Positions 1-5,366 of a DNA stretch of 5,366 nucleotides are shown in pieces (position 1 is the stretch's first letter; each line of letters starts with the position of its first letter). The DNA comes from Gammaproteobacteria bacterium UBA3532. Its GTDB lineage: Bacteria; Pseudomonadota; Gammaproteobacteria; Enterobacterales; UBA3532. The stretch covers positions 1-5,366 of the forward strand of contig DFOV01000058.1 in assembly GCA_002376965.1 (NCBI GenBank), written 5' to 3'. The position numbers were made by a program, and so were the translations under genes. The notes under the pieces were generated by a model, which saw only the letters and a list, made by a program, of their open reading frames with translations, was not told the origin of the DNA and did no database searches.

Positions 1-59
1 GCCCCTTGAGAATCTAACGTGGCAAGACCGATTCCAAAGCTATGGAGTGTGCTACTCAT
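1..59 (-). CDS. dapD: Tetrahydrodipicolinate N-succinyltransferase (DapD), N-terminal fragment
   Basis: Partial gene: an ATG at 59-57 on the minus strand opens 19 codons that run off the left edge, giving MSSTLHSFGIGLATLDSQG. The pattern of a short Ser/Thr start, then L-x-S-x-x-x-G-x-x-T-x-x-x-Q-G, resembles my recollection of the Pseudomonas-type DapD N-terminus, not the shorter E. coli form. DapD is a cytoplasmic acyltransferase that uses succinyl-CoA to succinylate tetrahydrodipicolinate in the lysine/meso-diaminopimelate pathway. The catalytic left-handed beta-helix lies outside the window, so no active-site residue is visible. A GGAAAA stretch about five bases before the ATG is a modest ribosome binding site. 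The gene starts 28 bases after the YffB-like stop on the same strand, and dapD next to this family and close to glnD is a known gammaproteobacterial arrangement. The call rests on the short match plus this context. Confidence 0.72.
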   Translation of the reverse strand, partial: MSSTLHSFGIGLATLDSQG

Positions 60-87
60 TGATTTTTCCGCTGTTGTTTTGGGTTTC

Positions 88-429
88 TCATTTAATACGC
101 TCCAATTGAACTAGATCGAAACCCAGTATCCATTGATTGCCCCTGTTAATGAGTGGGCGTTTAATGATTGATGGTTTTTCCTTCATGAGAATAATTGCAT
201 CCTCCCTGCTTAAAGATTTTTTTACGTTTTCAGGTAGGTTGCGCCATGTGGTTCCCCGAGTATTAATTAATTTCTGGAAAGAGAATTGTTCGAGGAAACA
301 CGTGATCAATTCGTCTGAGCAGCCAAGAATTTTATAGTTATGAAACTGATATTCAAGGCCTTTATCTTCGAGCCATTGGCGAGTTTTTTTGATCGTATCA
401 CAGTTATTAATACCGTATAGAGTAATCAT
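88..429 (-). CDS. YffB/Spx-family ArsC-like thioredoxin-fold protein
   Basis: This 113-residue protein matches the length and pattern of E. coli YffB, an ArsC/Spx-superfamily protein of unsettled cellular function. It has the N-terminal beta strand and active-site loop MITLYGINNCDTIKK with Cys10 (a single-Cys CDT site, not the CxxC of thioredoxin or Spx). It also has the NTRGTTWR segment at 56-63, the SIIKRPLI segment at 87-94 containing the Arg91-Pro92 pair of the family, and LGFD at 102-105. Two further cysteines, Cys37 and Cys44, are not at the classical ArsC relay positions. It is cytoplasmic, with no signal peptide or membrane segment. The family is often labelled 'arsenate reductase', but true arsenate reduction is not supported by the sequence or by any ars neighbours; a glutathione-linked redox role is more likely. 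It begins 24 bases after the glnD stop, with a weak GGTAAG just before the ATG, and is followed 28 bases later by dapD, so it is probably read from the map-glnD transcript. Confidence 0.9.
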   Translation of the reverse strand: MITLYGINNCDTIKKTRQWLEDKGLEYQFHNYKILGCSDELITCFLEQFSFQKLINTRGTTWRNLPENVKKSLSREDAIILMKEKPSIIKRPLINRGNQWILGFDLVQLERIK

Positions 430-453
430 CTTACCATTAAAGCCGATCGCATC

Positions 454-3174
454 TTATGAGGTTAAACGTACTTTCAGTTCTGTCTCTATGTCTGATCGTA
501 ATTTCTTCTTTAATTCTTCTTGTTCTATTGCAGCACCGTTTCCGTCGGTTATAAAGAAGAGGTCTTCGACCCTTTCTCCAAGAGTTGTGATTCGGGCGTC
601 TTGCAGATTAATATCGTTCTCCGCCAATACTTTGCCAACGCAAGCAAGTATACCCGGTTGATCTGGACAGTTAATCTCTAATGTTGAATAACTCTTTCCG
701 GGTGAATTTAGAAACGAGATCTTAATAGGTTTAGTGAAATACTTCTCTTTACGTGTACGGCGATAACGGACTGGTGCAATGGTCTGGTTGCCGCACGCGA
801 TATATTCGGTTAGCACTCGTTGTATTTCTTCGATGCGTCGGGGATAGTTACCAACTGGCTTACCAGTGCTTTCCAACACAGTATATGTATTCATGCAATG
901 ATCATTGGCAGACGTAAAAATTCTAGCGCCATGGATGTTAAGGTTCAGTTTTTCAAACGCGGCAGTGCTATTAGCGAACAGGTAGTCGGCATTGATAGTG
1001 TAAATAAATATCTGTGTGGCTCCTTCCTCAGCCGTTTGCTCCTGTATTTCATTGATGGAAACCAGGGGCCCTTTTCCTTCAAAATGAACAATCGCCTCAG
1101 TATGCCAAATGATGTTGAGAGCCGATTCCCTTACGAAGTACTCTTCAGCGGCGTTTGCCCAGACTAGCTCAATTTGCTCTTTATCGAGACCGCGGTCTAT
1201 AAGTTCAGTACGGGATGTGCTTTTTTTATCTGAGATGCGTTCTTCTCTATTGATCGGATTCTCTAGGCCCATTTGAAGAGCACGCTTGGTATTAAGATAG
1301 AGTTGCCTCAGAAGGGCAGCTCGCCAGGAGTTCCAAAGATTGGGATTTGTGGCACAAATATCGGCAACCGTCATTGTATAAAGGTAGTCAAGATGTAGTT
1401 TGTCACCCATCTGCATGGCGAATTCATGGATCACCTCGGGATCACTGGTATCTTTGCGCTGGGCTGTCATTGACATTAGCAAATGCTTCTCAACTAGCCA
1501 CGACACCAACTTGGTATCCCAGTTACTCATGCGGTGGCGCTCGCAGAAATTTATAGCATCGACTTTCCCTAGCTCAGAATGGTCACCGCTGCGCCCCTTA
1601 GCTATGTCGTGATAGAGGCCGGCTATATAAAGCAGTTCAACTTTTGGTAGGTTTCGGAAGATGCGGGCGGCTATGGGAAAGCGTTCTTCCGCTTCAGGAA
1701 GCCTGAATTTACGCATGTTTTCTAAAACCTGCAGGGTATGGGCATCGACGGTATAAATATGGAATAGATCGTGCTGCATCTGACCACTAATTTGACCGAA
1801 TTCAGGGAGATAACGACCGAGAATACCGTAGCGTGCCATTCGCCTTAGGTGCAAAGTCATGTGATTAGGTGTTCGCAACAATTCAATAAACAATGTGACG
1901 TTGCGAATGTCTTTACGATACTCATCATCAATCAGTTGGCGATTCTCTCGTATCAAACGAATAGTTGAAGCTCGGATTCCCTCAATATTTTCGTTCTGTC
2001 CCATTAAAACGAAAATTTCAATCAAAGCAAATGGGTAGCGTTCAAAGACCTTAGGGTAGATAGCTTCGATGTATCCATTGCAAATCTGGAAGCGATTATT
2101 TAGTGGGTTAATGCTTTCCGGTTCGTCGGCTCGAAGAATGGCTTCGTCCAAATGTTGTAACAAAACATCGTTTAACTCTCGCAGGGTGGCAACCGCACGG
2201 TAATACTGTTTCATTAATTTCTCGACACCAAGGCTATTTTCGTCATCTTCATAGCCTAACAATTTTGACAACTCTTTTTGCTTGTCAAAAAGTAAGCGAT
2301 CTTCTCGTCGATCTTCTAGGTAGTGCAGTCCGTAGCGCAGCCTCCATAGAAATTCTTGCCATCTTACTAACATGGCCTCCTCAGATTCTTTCAGGAAGCC
2401 CAATTTCACTAGGTCGTGAAAGGAACTGGCACCATAGTGCCGTTTTGCTACCCAGGCAATGGTTTGTATATCGCGCAAGCCACCGGGTGAAGTTTTAACA
2501 TTCGGCTCCAACGCATATTCGGCGTCGTGATACTTCTCGTGTCGAGCGATCTGTTCATCCAGTTTGGCACGCAAAAATTCTTTTGTAGGCCAGACCTTAT
2601 TGCTTTTAGTAACCTCCATCATCTTGCGGTGAAGGTCTTCGGGTCCTGTTAGGATCCTTGATTCCATTAAGGCCGTACAAACAGTAATATCTTTTATAGC
2701 GTCCTGCTTGCACTGCTTGATCGAGCGCACACTCTGTCCTATTTCCAAACCGATATCCCAGCTCATGGTTAGAAAGGAACTAATAGCTTCTTTGTATTTA
2801 GCGTTTCGACCTTTACGAGTGAGTATGAGCAGATCAATGTCAGAGTGGGGCAGCAACTCACCTCGCCCATATCCACCAACTGCAACCAAACTGATATCGT
2901 TACCATCTGGCCAGTTTTGAGCCTGCCATACTAAACAAAGAATTTTGTCCACAACCCATGCGCGGCCGTGGACGATTTCGCTAATATTTACATTTCGCGT
3001 GTAGCGTTCATGAAGTATTCTACTGGCTTTCTGAAGGGCTGTGTTTAGCGGGGGTACAAGGCTTCCAGCCTTGGAAATTCTTGCACAGAGCTGCTCAAGA
3101 TCTAGCAGCCCTTTATCTGCATAAAAATCTCCATTCGGTTCAATTTCCTCAGTATCAAGATTGTTGGGGTTCAC
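454..3174 (-). CDS. glnD: Bifunctional PII uridylyltransferase / uridylyl-removing enzyme GlnD
   Basis: This 906-residue cytoplasmic enzyme is close in length to E. coli GlnD (about 890). It senses glutamine and adds or removes UMP on PII proteins (GlnB/GlnK), which in turn control glutamine synthetase adenylylation and NtrBC. The nucleotidyltransferase domain is at about 60-220 with GGYGRGE (100-106) and the metal-binding SDID (Asp112, Asp114). The GlnD-specific SPGGLRDI motif is at 229-236. The HD hydrolase domain at about 470-610 has H472/YTVD/H479, the His522-Asp523 pair, GDHS (530-533) and Asp605. Two C-terminal ACT domains, which bind glutamine, lie at about 720-795 and 829-905; the second contains CPDQPGIL (836-843). 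All key residues are present, so both activities should be intact. The start is GTG at 3174-3172, inside the GTGA overlap with the map stop. The next in-frame Met is residue 137, beyond the active site, so GTG is the only sensible start. No clear Shine-Dalgarno is seen, which suggests translational coupling to map. Confidence 0.97.
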   Translation of the reverse strand: MNPNNLDTEEIEPNGDFYADKGLLDLEQLCARISKAGSLVPPLNTALQKASRILHERYTRNVNISEIVHGRAWVVDKILCLVWQAQNWPDGNDISLVAVGGYGRGELLPHSDIDLLILTRKGRNAKYKEAISSFLTMSWDIGLEIGQSVRSIKQCKQDAIKDITVCTALMESRILTGPEDLHRKMMEVTKSNKVWPTKEFLRAKLDEQIARHEKYHDAEYALEPNVKTSPGGLRDIQTIAWVAKRHYGASSFHDLVKLGFLKESEEAMLVRWQEFLWRLRYGLHYLEDRREDRLLFDKQKELSKLLGYEDDENSLGVEKLMKQYYRAVATLRELNDVLLQHLDEAILRADEPESINPLNNRFQICNGYIEAIYPKVFERYPFALIEIFVLMGQNENIEGIRASTIRLIRENRQLIDDEYRKDIRNVTLFIELLRTPNHMTLHLRRMARYGILGRYLPEFGQISGQMQHDLFHIYTVDAHTLQVLENMRKFRLPEAEERFPIAARIFRNLPKVELLYIAGLYHDIAKGRSGDHSELGKVDAINFCERHRMSNWDTKLVSWLVEKHLLMSMTAQRKDTSDPEVIHEFAMQMGDKLHLDYLYTMTVADICATNPNLWNSWRAALLRQLYLNTKRALQMGLENPINREERISDKKSTSRTELIDRGLDKEQIELVWANAAEEYFVRESALNIIWHTEAIVHFEGKGPLVSINEIQEQTAEEGATQIFIYTINADYLFANSTAAFEKLNLNIHGARIFTSANDHCMNTYTVLESTGKPVGNYPRRIEEIQRVLTEYIACGNQTIAPVRYRRTRKEKYFTKPIKISFLNSPGKSYSTLEINCPDQPGILACVGKVLAENDINLQDARITTLGERVEDLFFITDGNGAAIEQEELKKKLRSDIETELKVRLTS

Positions 3175-3944
3175 AGGGATTCATCTGAACGACAAGTGAG
3201 CACTTCACACCCGTCCTTAGTCACGGCTAGAGTGTGTTCCCATTGAGCCGAAAGACGTCGATCCTTGGTGGTGACTGTCCACCCATCTTTTTTGGAAAGC
3301 TTAGTATAACGGGTGCCAGCATTGAGCATTGGTTCAATGGTAAATGTCATACCCTCGACAACCTCAGTGCCAGTATCTGGCTTGCCATAATGAAGCACTT
3401 GAGGTTCCTCGTGAAATACTCGGCCGATGCCATGCCCGCAATACTCACGCACAATCGAATAGTTATGCGCTTCGCCATATTGTTGGATAACGTGACCAAT
3501 ATCACCTAGCTTAATGCCCGGTTTCACAATACCGATCGCTTTGTAAAGGCATTCCTGAGTAATTCGAATAAGCCGCTTAGCGTGTTCCGGAACTTTGCCA
3601 ACGCAGAACATTTTACTGGTATCACCGTGGAAGCCATCCTTAATGACTGTAATATCAATATTTAGGATATCGCCGGCCTTCAAAACCTTACCGTTACTGG
3701 GAATGCCGTGGCAAATAACGTGGTTTACCGAGGTGCAGATAGATTTGGGAAAACCGTTATAGTTGAGTGGTGCCGGGATGGCATTTTGATGTTCGACAAT
3801 GTATTTATGGCAGATAAGATCAAGCTCTCCGGTGGTGATACCAGGTTGCACGTATGGGCCAATCATCTGTAGAACATCAGCCGCTAATCGCCCAGCCAAA
3901 CGCATTTTGGCGACATCTTCGAGTGTTTTTATATGTATCGTCAT
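3171..3944 (-). CDS. map: Type I methionine aminopeptidase
   Basis: This 257-residue cytoplasmic metalloprotease removes the initiator Met from nascent proteins after deformylation. It aligns end to end with E. coli Map (264 residues), starting MTIHIKTLEDVAKMRLAGRLAA. The pita-bread active site is complete: His79 (VICHG), metal ligands Asp97 (NIDIT), Asp108 (HGDTSKM), His171 (CGHGIG), Glu204 (FTIEP) and Glu236 (QWEHT), plus His178 in FHEEPQ. The last ligand is shifted by one relative to E. coli Glu235, which fits a one-residue insertion in the preceding loop (about 205-220). No N-terminal SH3-like or zinc extension is present, so this is the type Ia form. The ATG at 3944-3942 has only a weak AAGAA upstream, but the N-terminus matches the family exactly. 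It is the first gene of the minus-strand cluster and is divergent from rpsB, the usual proteobacterial pairing of Map with an abundant ribosomal protein gene. Its stop overlaps the glnD start by four bases. Confidence 0.98.
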   Translation of the reverse strand: MTIHIKTLEDVAKMRLAGRLAADVLQMIGPYVQPGITTGELDLICHKYIVEHQNAIPAPLNYNGFPKSICTSVNHVICHGIPSNGKVLKAGDILNIDITVIKDGFHGDTSKMFCVGKVPEHAKRLIRITQECLYKAIGIVKPGIKLGDIGHVIQQYGEAHNYSIVREYCGHGIGRVFHEEPQVLHYGKPDTGTEVVEGMTFTIEPMLNAGTRYTKLSKKDGWTVTTKDRRLSAQWEHTLAVTKDGCEVLTCRSDESL

Positions 3945-3990
3945 TTCTTATAGGGAGTAATAGAGCAACAGGTTCCGCTAAAAGCAGGCC

Positions 3991-3996
3991 ATTGTA
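3991..3996 (-). promoter_or_regulatory. Weak candidate -10 box for map
   Basis: Read on the minus strand this is TACAAT, five of six matches to the sigma70 -10 consensus, placed about 47 bases before the map ATG. No good -35 hexamer lies 16-18 bases upstream of it. An alternative further upstream is a TGG-TATTTA extended -10-like site at about 4058-4066 with TTGCAA at an unfavourable 19-base spacing. A map promoter must exist in or near this gap if the cluster is transcribed independently, but its position here is a guess. Confidence 0.22.
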
Positions 3997-4020
3997 AATC
4001 AAGAATCCCTTTAAATACAG

Positions 4021-4064
4021 GGTATTGCGGGTTCTAAATTGAAATTTAGGCCTGTCTAAATACC
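4021..4064. repeat. Nested inverted repeat upstream of map
   Basis: An outer 6-bp pair GGTATT (4021-4026) / AATACC (4059-4064) encloses a perfect 6-bp hairpin CTAAAT (4034-4039) / ATTTAG (4044-4049) with a 4-base loop. CTAAAT occurs again directly at 4056-4061. No T-run follows on either strand, so it is not an intrinsic terminator. It sits between the rpsB promoter and the weak map promoter candidate, where an operator or a structured map leader could lie. Short AT-rich repeats of this size can arise by chance. Confidence 0.4.
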
Positions 4065-4130
4065 AGCATGCCCTAGCAAGTTTGCAATTAAAATAACCCC
4101 GCAAAAGATCACGCTAGAAGTAGTGAGCTC

Positions 4131-4167
4131 TTTCGAAAAATCTAAGATTATGGTATAAAGCGGCGCG
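4131..4167 (+). promoter_or_regulatory. rpsB promoter: extended -10 with GC-rich discriminator
   Basis: TATAAA at 4154-4159 is preceded by TGG (4151-4153), giving the extended -10 TATGGTATAAA. This differs by one base from TGTGGTATAAA, the form I recall as conserved at gammaproteobacterial rpsB-tsf promoters. The -35 region is poor (TTTCGA at 4131-4136 with 17-base spacing), as expected when a TGn extension compensates. The bases after the -10 (4160-4168, GCGGCGCGC) form a GC-rich discriminator typical of ribosomal promoters under negative stringent control by ppGpp/DksA; that control is inferred, not shown. Predicted transcription starts at about 4165-4168. Confidence 0.82.
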
Positions 4168-4325
4168 CTCGGGGGGCAGGCAAATCGGCCATCGAAAAGC
4201 GTGAAGTTAAATTAATGTCACACATACACCGGCACATGTGATCCGGGTGCTCGTCAGGCAGAGTCTGCCGAAACGGGTTGATCCATGGGGTGTATGGAGG
4301 CCTAACCCAAACCAAAGGTAACAAC
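4166..4325 (+). promoter_or_regulatory. Structured rpsB 5' leader, probable S2 autoregulatory operator
   Basis: The predicted untranslated leader is about 160 bases, close to the length I recall for E. coli rpsB, where S2 represses its own rpsB-tsf mRNA through the leader. Local pairings visible here are CCGG/CCGG (4229-4232 with 4243-4246), GGCAG/CTGCC (4257-4261 with 4265-4269, loop AGT), and a start-proximal hairpin of GGGTT/AACCC (4275-4279 with 4304-4308) closing TCCAT/ATGGA (4282-4286 with 4294-4298), loop GGGGTGT. The loop's GGTGT (4289-4293) is complementary to ACACC (4226-4230), allowing a pseudoknot. The match extends to a perfect 8-bp CATACACC/GGTGTATG (4223-4230 with 4289-4296) if the hairpin opens. 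A G6 run lies at 4171-4176. Repression by S2 is inference from the family and this architecture. Confidence 0.65.
4314..4319 (+). promoter_or_regulatory. rpsB ribosome binding site
   Basis: AAAGGT lies seven bases before the ATG at 4326 (GG at 4317-4318), a normal spacing. It selects this start over Met5 and Met8, and the resulting N-terminus [18 protein letters not shown] matches E. coli S2. A stronger-looking GGAGG at 4296-4300 is about 25 bases from the ATG, too far to serve this start, and lies at the edge of the start-proximal hairpin. Confidence 0.75.
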
Positions 4326-5366
4326 ATGACTGTAAGCATGAAAGAAATGCTCCGCGCAGGCGTGCATTTCGGGCACCAGTGCCGCTACTGGAACCCCAAA
4401 ATGGAGCCATACATTTTTGGGTCTCGCCACAAAATCCACATTATCAATCTTGAGCATACACTTCCCGCTCTCAATTTGGTGCTTGATCAGGTCACTGACC
4501 TTGCGGGCAAGAAAAAGAAAATTCTTTTTGTAGGTACTAAGCGTGCTGCTGCCAAAATAGTCCGTGAACAAGCCGAACGTGCCGGCATGCCCTATGTAAA
4601 TCATCGATGGTTAGGTGGAATGCTGACCAATTACAAGACTATTCGCGGTTCCATCAAAAGGTTGAAGGAATTAGAAAACCAAGAACAAGAAGGTATGTTT
4701 GCTCGCCTGACCAAGAAGGAAGCCTTAATGCTAACTCGCGCCAAACAAAAACTTGAGCGTAGCATCGGCGGAATAAAAGATATGGGTGGATTGCCCGATG
4801 CCTTGTTTGTTATCGATGTTGATCACGAGCGCATTGCTGTTACCGAAGCTAACAATTTAAAAATACCAGTGATTGGTGTAGTAGATACTAATAGTAATCC
4901 CGACGGTGTTGACTTTGTCATCCCAGGCAATGATGACGCGATTCGAGCGATTCAGTTATATGTTACTGCGATAGCCGATGCTTGTGTGGAGGGCCGTCCT
5001 CATAGTGACCCAGCCGAGAGTGGAAGTGAATTTGTTGAGGTTAGAGAAAAAGCGGCCGCTGAGCTCGCTAAAGCTGAAGAAGCACTGACAGACTCTCCTG
5101 TTGAAGAAGCCTCAATGAATGAGCGGGCAACGGATGTTGAGCAAGTTAAGACTGAAGAGGTCATATCAAAAGAAACTTCTGAGCCTGAGGAAAATACGCC
5201 AGAACCAGTTGCATCAGCAGAATCACCAAGTGAAACTGCAGAGCTGCCTATTGCGGAAGAAGAGGCGGCTGTACCCGAAGTAGGAGAGGAAGCTACGGAA
5301 GGAATAGCCAAGGAAGCAAAACTGAAGAAGACTCCGGCTAAGAAAAAGGCAGCAACCAAGAAGGCA
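4326..5366 (+). CDS. rpsB: 30S ribosomal protein S2 with long acidic/basic C-terminal extension, 3' end outside window
   Basis: S2 is a late-assembling 30S protein that binds the head-body neck of the small subunit and contacts S1. The frame is open for 347 codons to the window edge with no stop. Residues 1 to about 238 are a canonical core: [15 protein letters not shown] (12-26), [10 protein letters not shown] (66-75), [11 protein letters not shown] (92-102), [18 protein letters not shown] (147-164) and [24 protein letters not shown] (186-209). E. coli S2 ends (241 residues) just after the point matching FVEV at 236-239. Here translation continues for at least 109 residues. Residues 239-330 are rich in Glu, Ala, Pro, Ser and Thr with about 28 acidic against 7 basic residues, and look disordered. 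Residues 331-347 switch to Lys/Ala with 8 Lys in 17. tsf is the expected next gene, outside the window. The identity is certain; the total length and role of the tail are unknown. Confidence 0.97.
   Translation, partial: MTVSMKEMLRAGVHFGHQCRYWNPKMEPYIFGSRHKIHIINLEHTLPALNLVLDQVTDLAGKKKKILFVGTKRAAAKIVREQAERAGMPYVNHRWLGGMLTNYKTIRGSIKRLKELENQEQEGMFARLTKKEALMLTRAKQKLERSIGGIKDMGGLPDALFVIDVDHERIAVTEANNLKIPVIGVVDTNSNPDGVDFVIPGNDDAIRAIQLYVTAIADACVEGRPHSDPAESGSEFVEVREKAAAELAKAEEALTDSPVEEASMNERATDVEQVKTEEVISKETSEPEENTPEPVASAESPSETAELPIAEEEAAVPEVGEEATEGIAKEAKLKKTPAKKKAATKKA

Larger units (their letters stand above)
3945..4325. other. Divergent map/rpsB intergenic control region
   Basis: This is a 381-base gap between the divergent map and rpsB starts with no supportable gene. 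From about 4131 rightwards it holds the rpsB promoter and structured leader, described separately. The map-proximal part (3945-4130) is AT-rich with an inverted repeat at 4021-4064 and one weak candidate map promoter. Short open frames crossing it lack family-like sequence and run into the starts of map or rpsB. No tRNA, mobile element or terminator hairpin followed by a T-run is seen. Confidence 0.8.

Noticed and set aside
88..429. Annotation as arsenate reductase arsC
   Set aside because: The pattern is YffB-like, there are no ars neighbours, and the extra cysteines are not at the classical ArsC relay positions.
3174..3184. ATG at 3184-3182 as an alternative start for glnD
   Set aside because: It is ten bases from the GTG and so out of frame with glnD; it meets a stop after a few codons.
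4021..4080. tRNA-like look (GCGGGTTC and a hairpin resembling an anticodon arm)
   Set aside because: No acceptor stem, the T-arm does not close, and the anticodon-like loop has the wrong size on either strand.
3877..4104. Minus-strand 75-codon frame overlapping the start of map
   Set aside because: It runs out of frame into the conserved N-terminal coding region of map, has no recognisable sequence, and starts in the AT-rich intergenic region without a ribosome binding site.
4285..4305. Six-codon leader frame ATG...TAA (MGCMEA) upstream of rpsB
   Set aside because: There is no good ribosome binding site before its ATG, and its bases are better explained as the start-proximal leader hairpin. 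It has no attenuator-like codon run.
5000..5359. Minus-strand open frame of 119 codons, Ser/Ala-rich, opposite the end of rpsB
   Set aside because: It is the antisense shadow of the Glu/Ala-rich S2 tail: Glu codons GAA/GAG read as Ser/Phe/Leu on the other strand. It has no family-like motifs, and the plus-strand frame continues directly from the S2 core.
5040..5366. S2 extension as an assembly or frameshift artefact, or a fusion with tsf
   Set aside because: The frame is continuous with no stop and no composition break at the core boundary. Nothing resembling the EF-Ts N-terminus is visible. An artefact cannot be ruled out fully without the sequence to the right.

Overview
The window looks like a gammaproteobacterial chromosome segment of moderate GC. 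The evidence is the divergent pair rpsB / map-glnD, a YffB/Spx-type 'ArsC' gene next to dapD, and protein sequences close in layout to the E. coli and Pseudomonas orthologues. The visible DapD N-terminus resembles the long Pseudomonas-type protein rather than the shorter E. coli one, so I lean towards a Pseudomonadales/Cellvibrionales-like lineage, but the genus cannot be fixed from this sequence.

Layout. The minus strand carries a compact, probably co-transcribed set, read right to left: map (methionine aminopeptidase, 3171-3944), glnD (bifunctional PII uridylyltransferase/uridylyl-removing enzyme, 454-3174, GTG start inside a 4-base GTGA overlap with map), a YffB/Spx-like thioredoxin-fold gene (88-429), and the first 19 codons of dapD (1-59). 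Gaps after glnD are only 24 and 28 bases and no terminator is seen. The plus strand carries rpsB (30S ribosomal protein S2) from 4326 to the right edge, with no stop codon in the window.

Between map and rpsB lies a 381-base divergent control region. Its rpsB side holds an extended -10 promoter with a GC-rich discriminator. This is followed by a leader of about 160 bases with several complementary segments, including an 8-bp perfect long-range match and a possible hairpin-loop pseudoknot, as expected for an S2 autoregulatory leader. The map side holds an inverted repeat and at best a weak promoter.

The genes combine protein synthesis and maturation (S2, Map), nitrogen-status signalling (GlnD) and lysine/peptidoglycan precursor synthesis (DapD). 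This is largely a conserved housekeeping neighbourhood. The clear departure is rpsB: after a canonical S2 core of about 238 residues the frame runs on for at least 109 residues as a strongly acidic Glu/Ala/Pro/Ser-rich tract that switches to a Lys/Ala-rich basic tail at the window edge. That tail and the structured leader deserve the closest second look.
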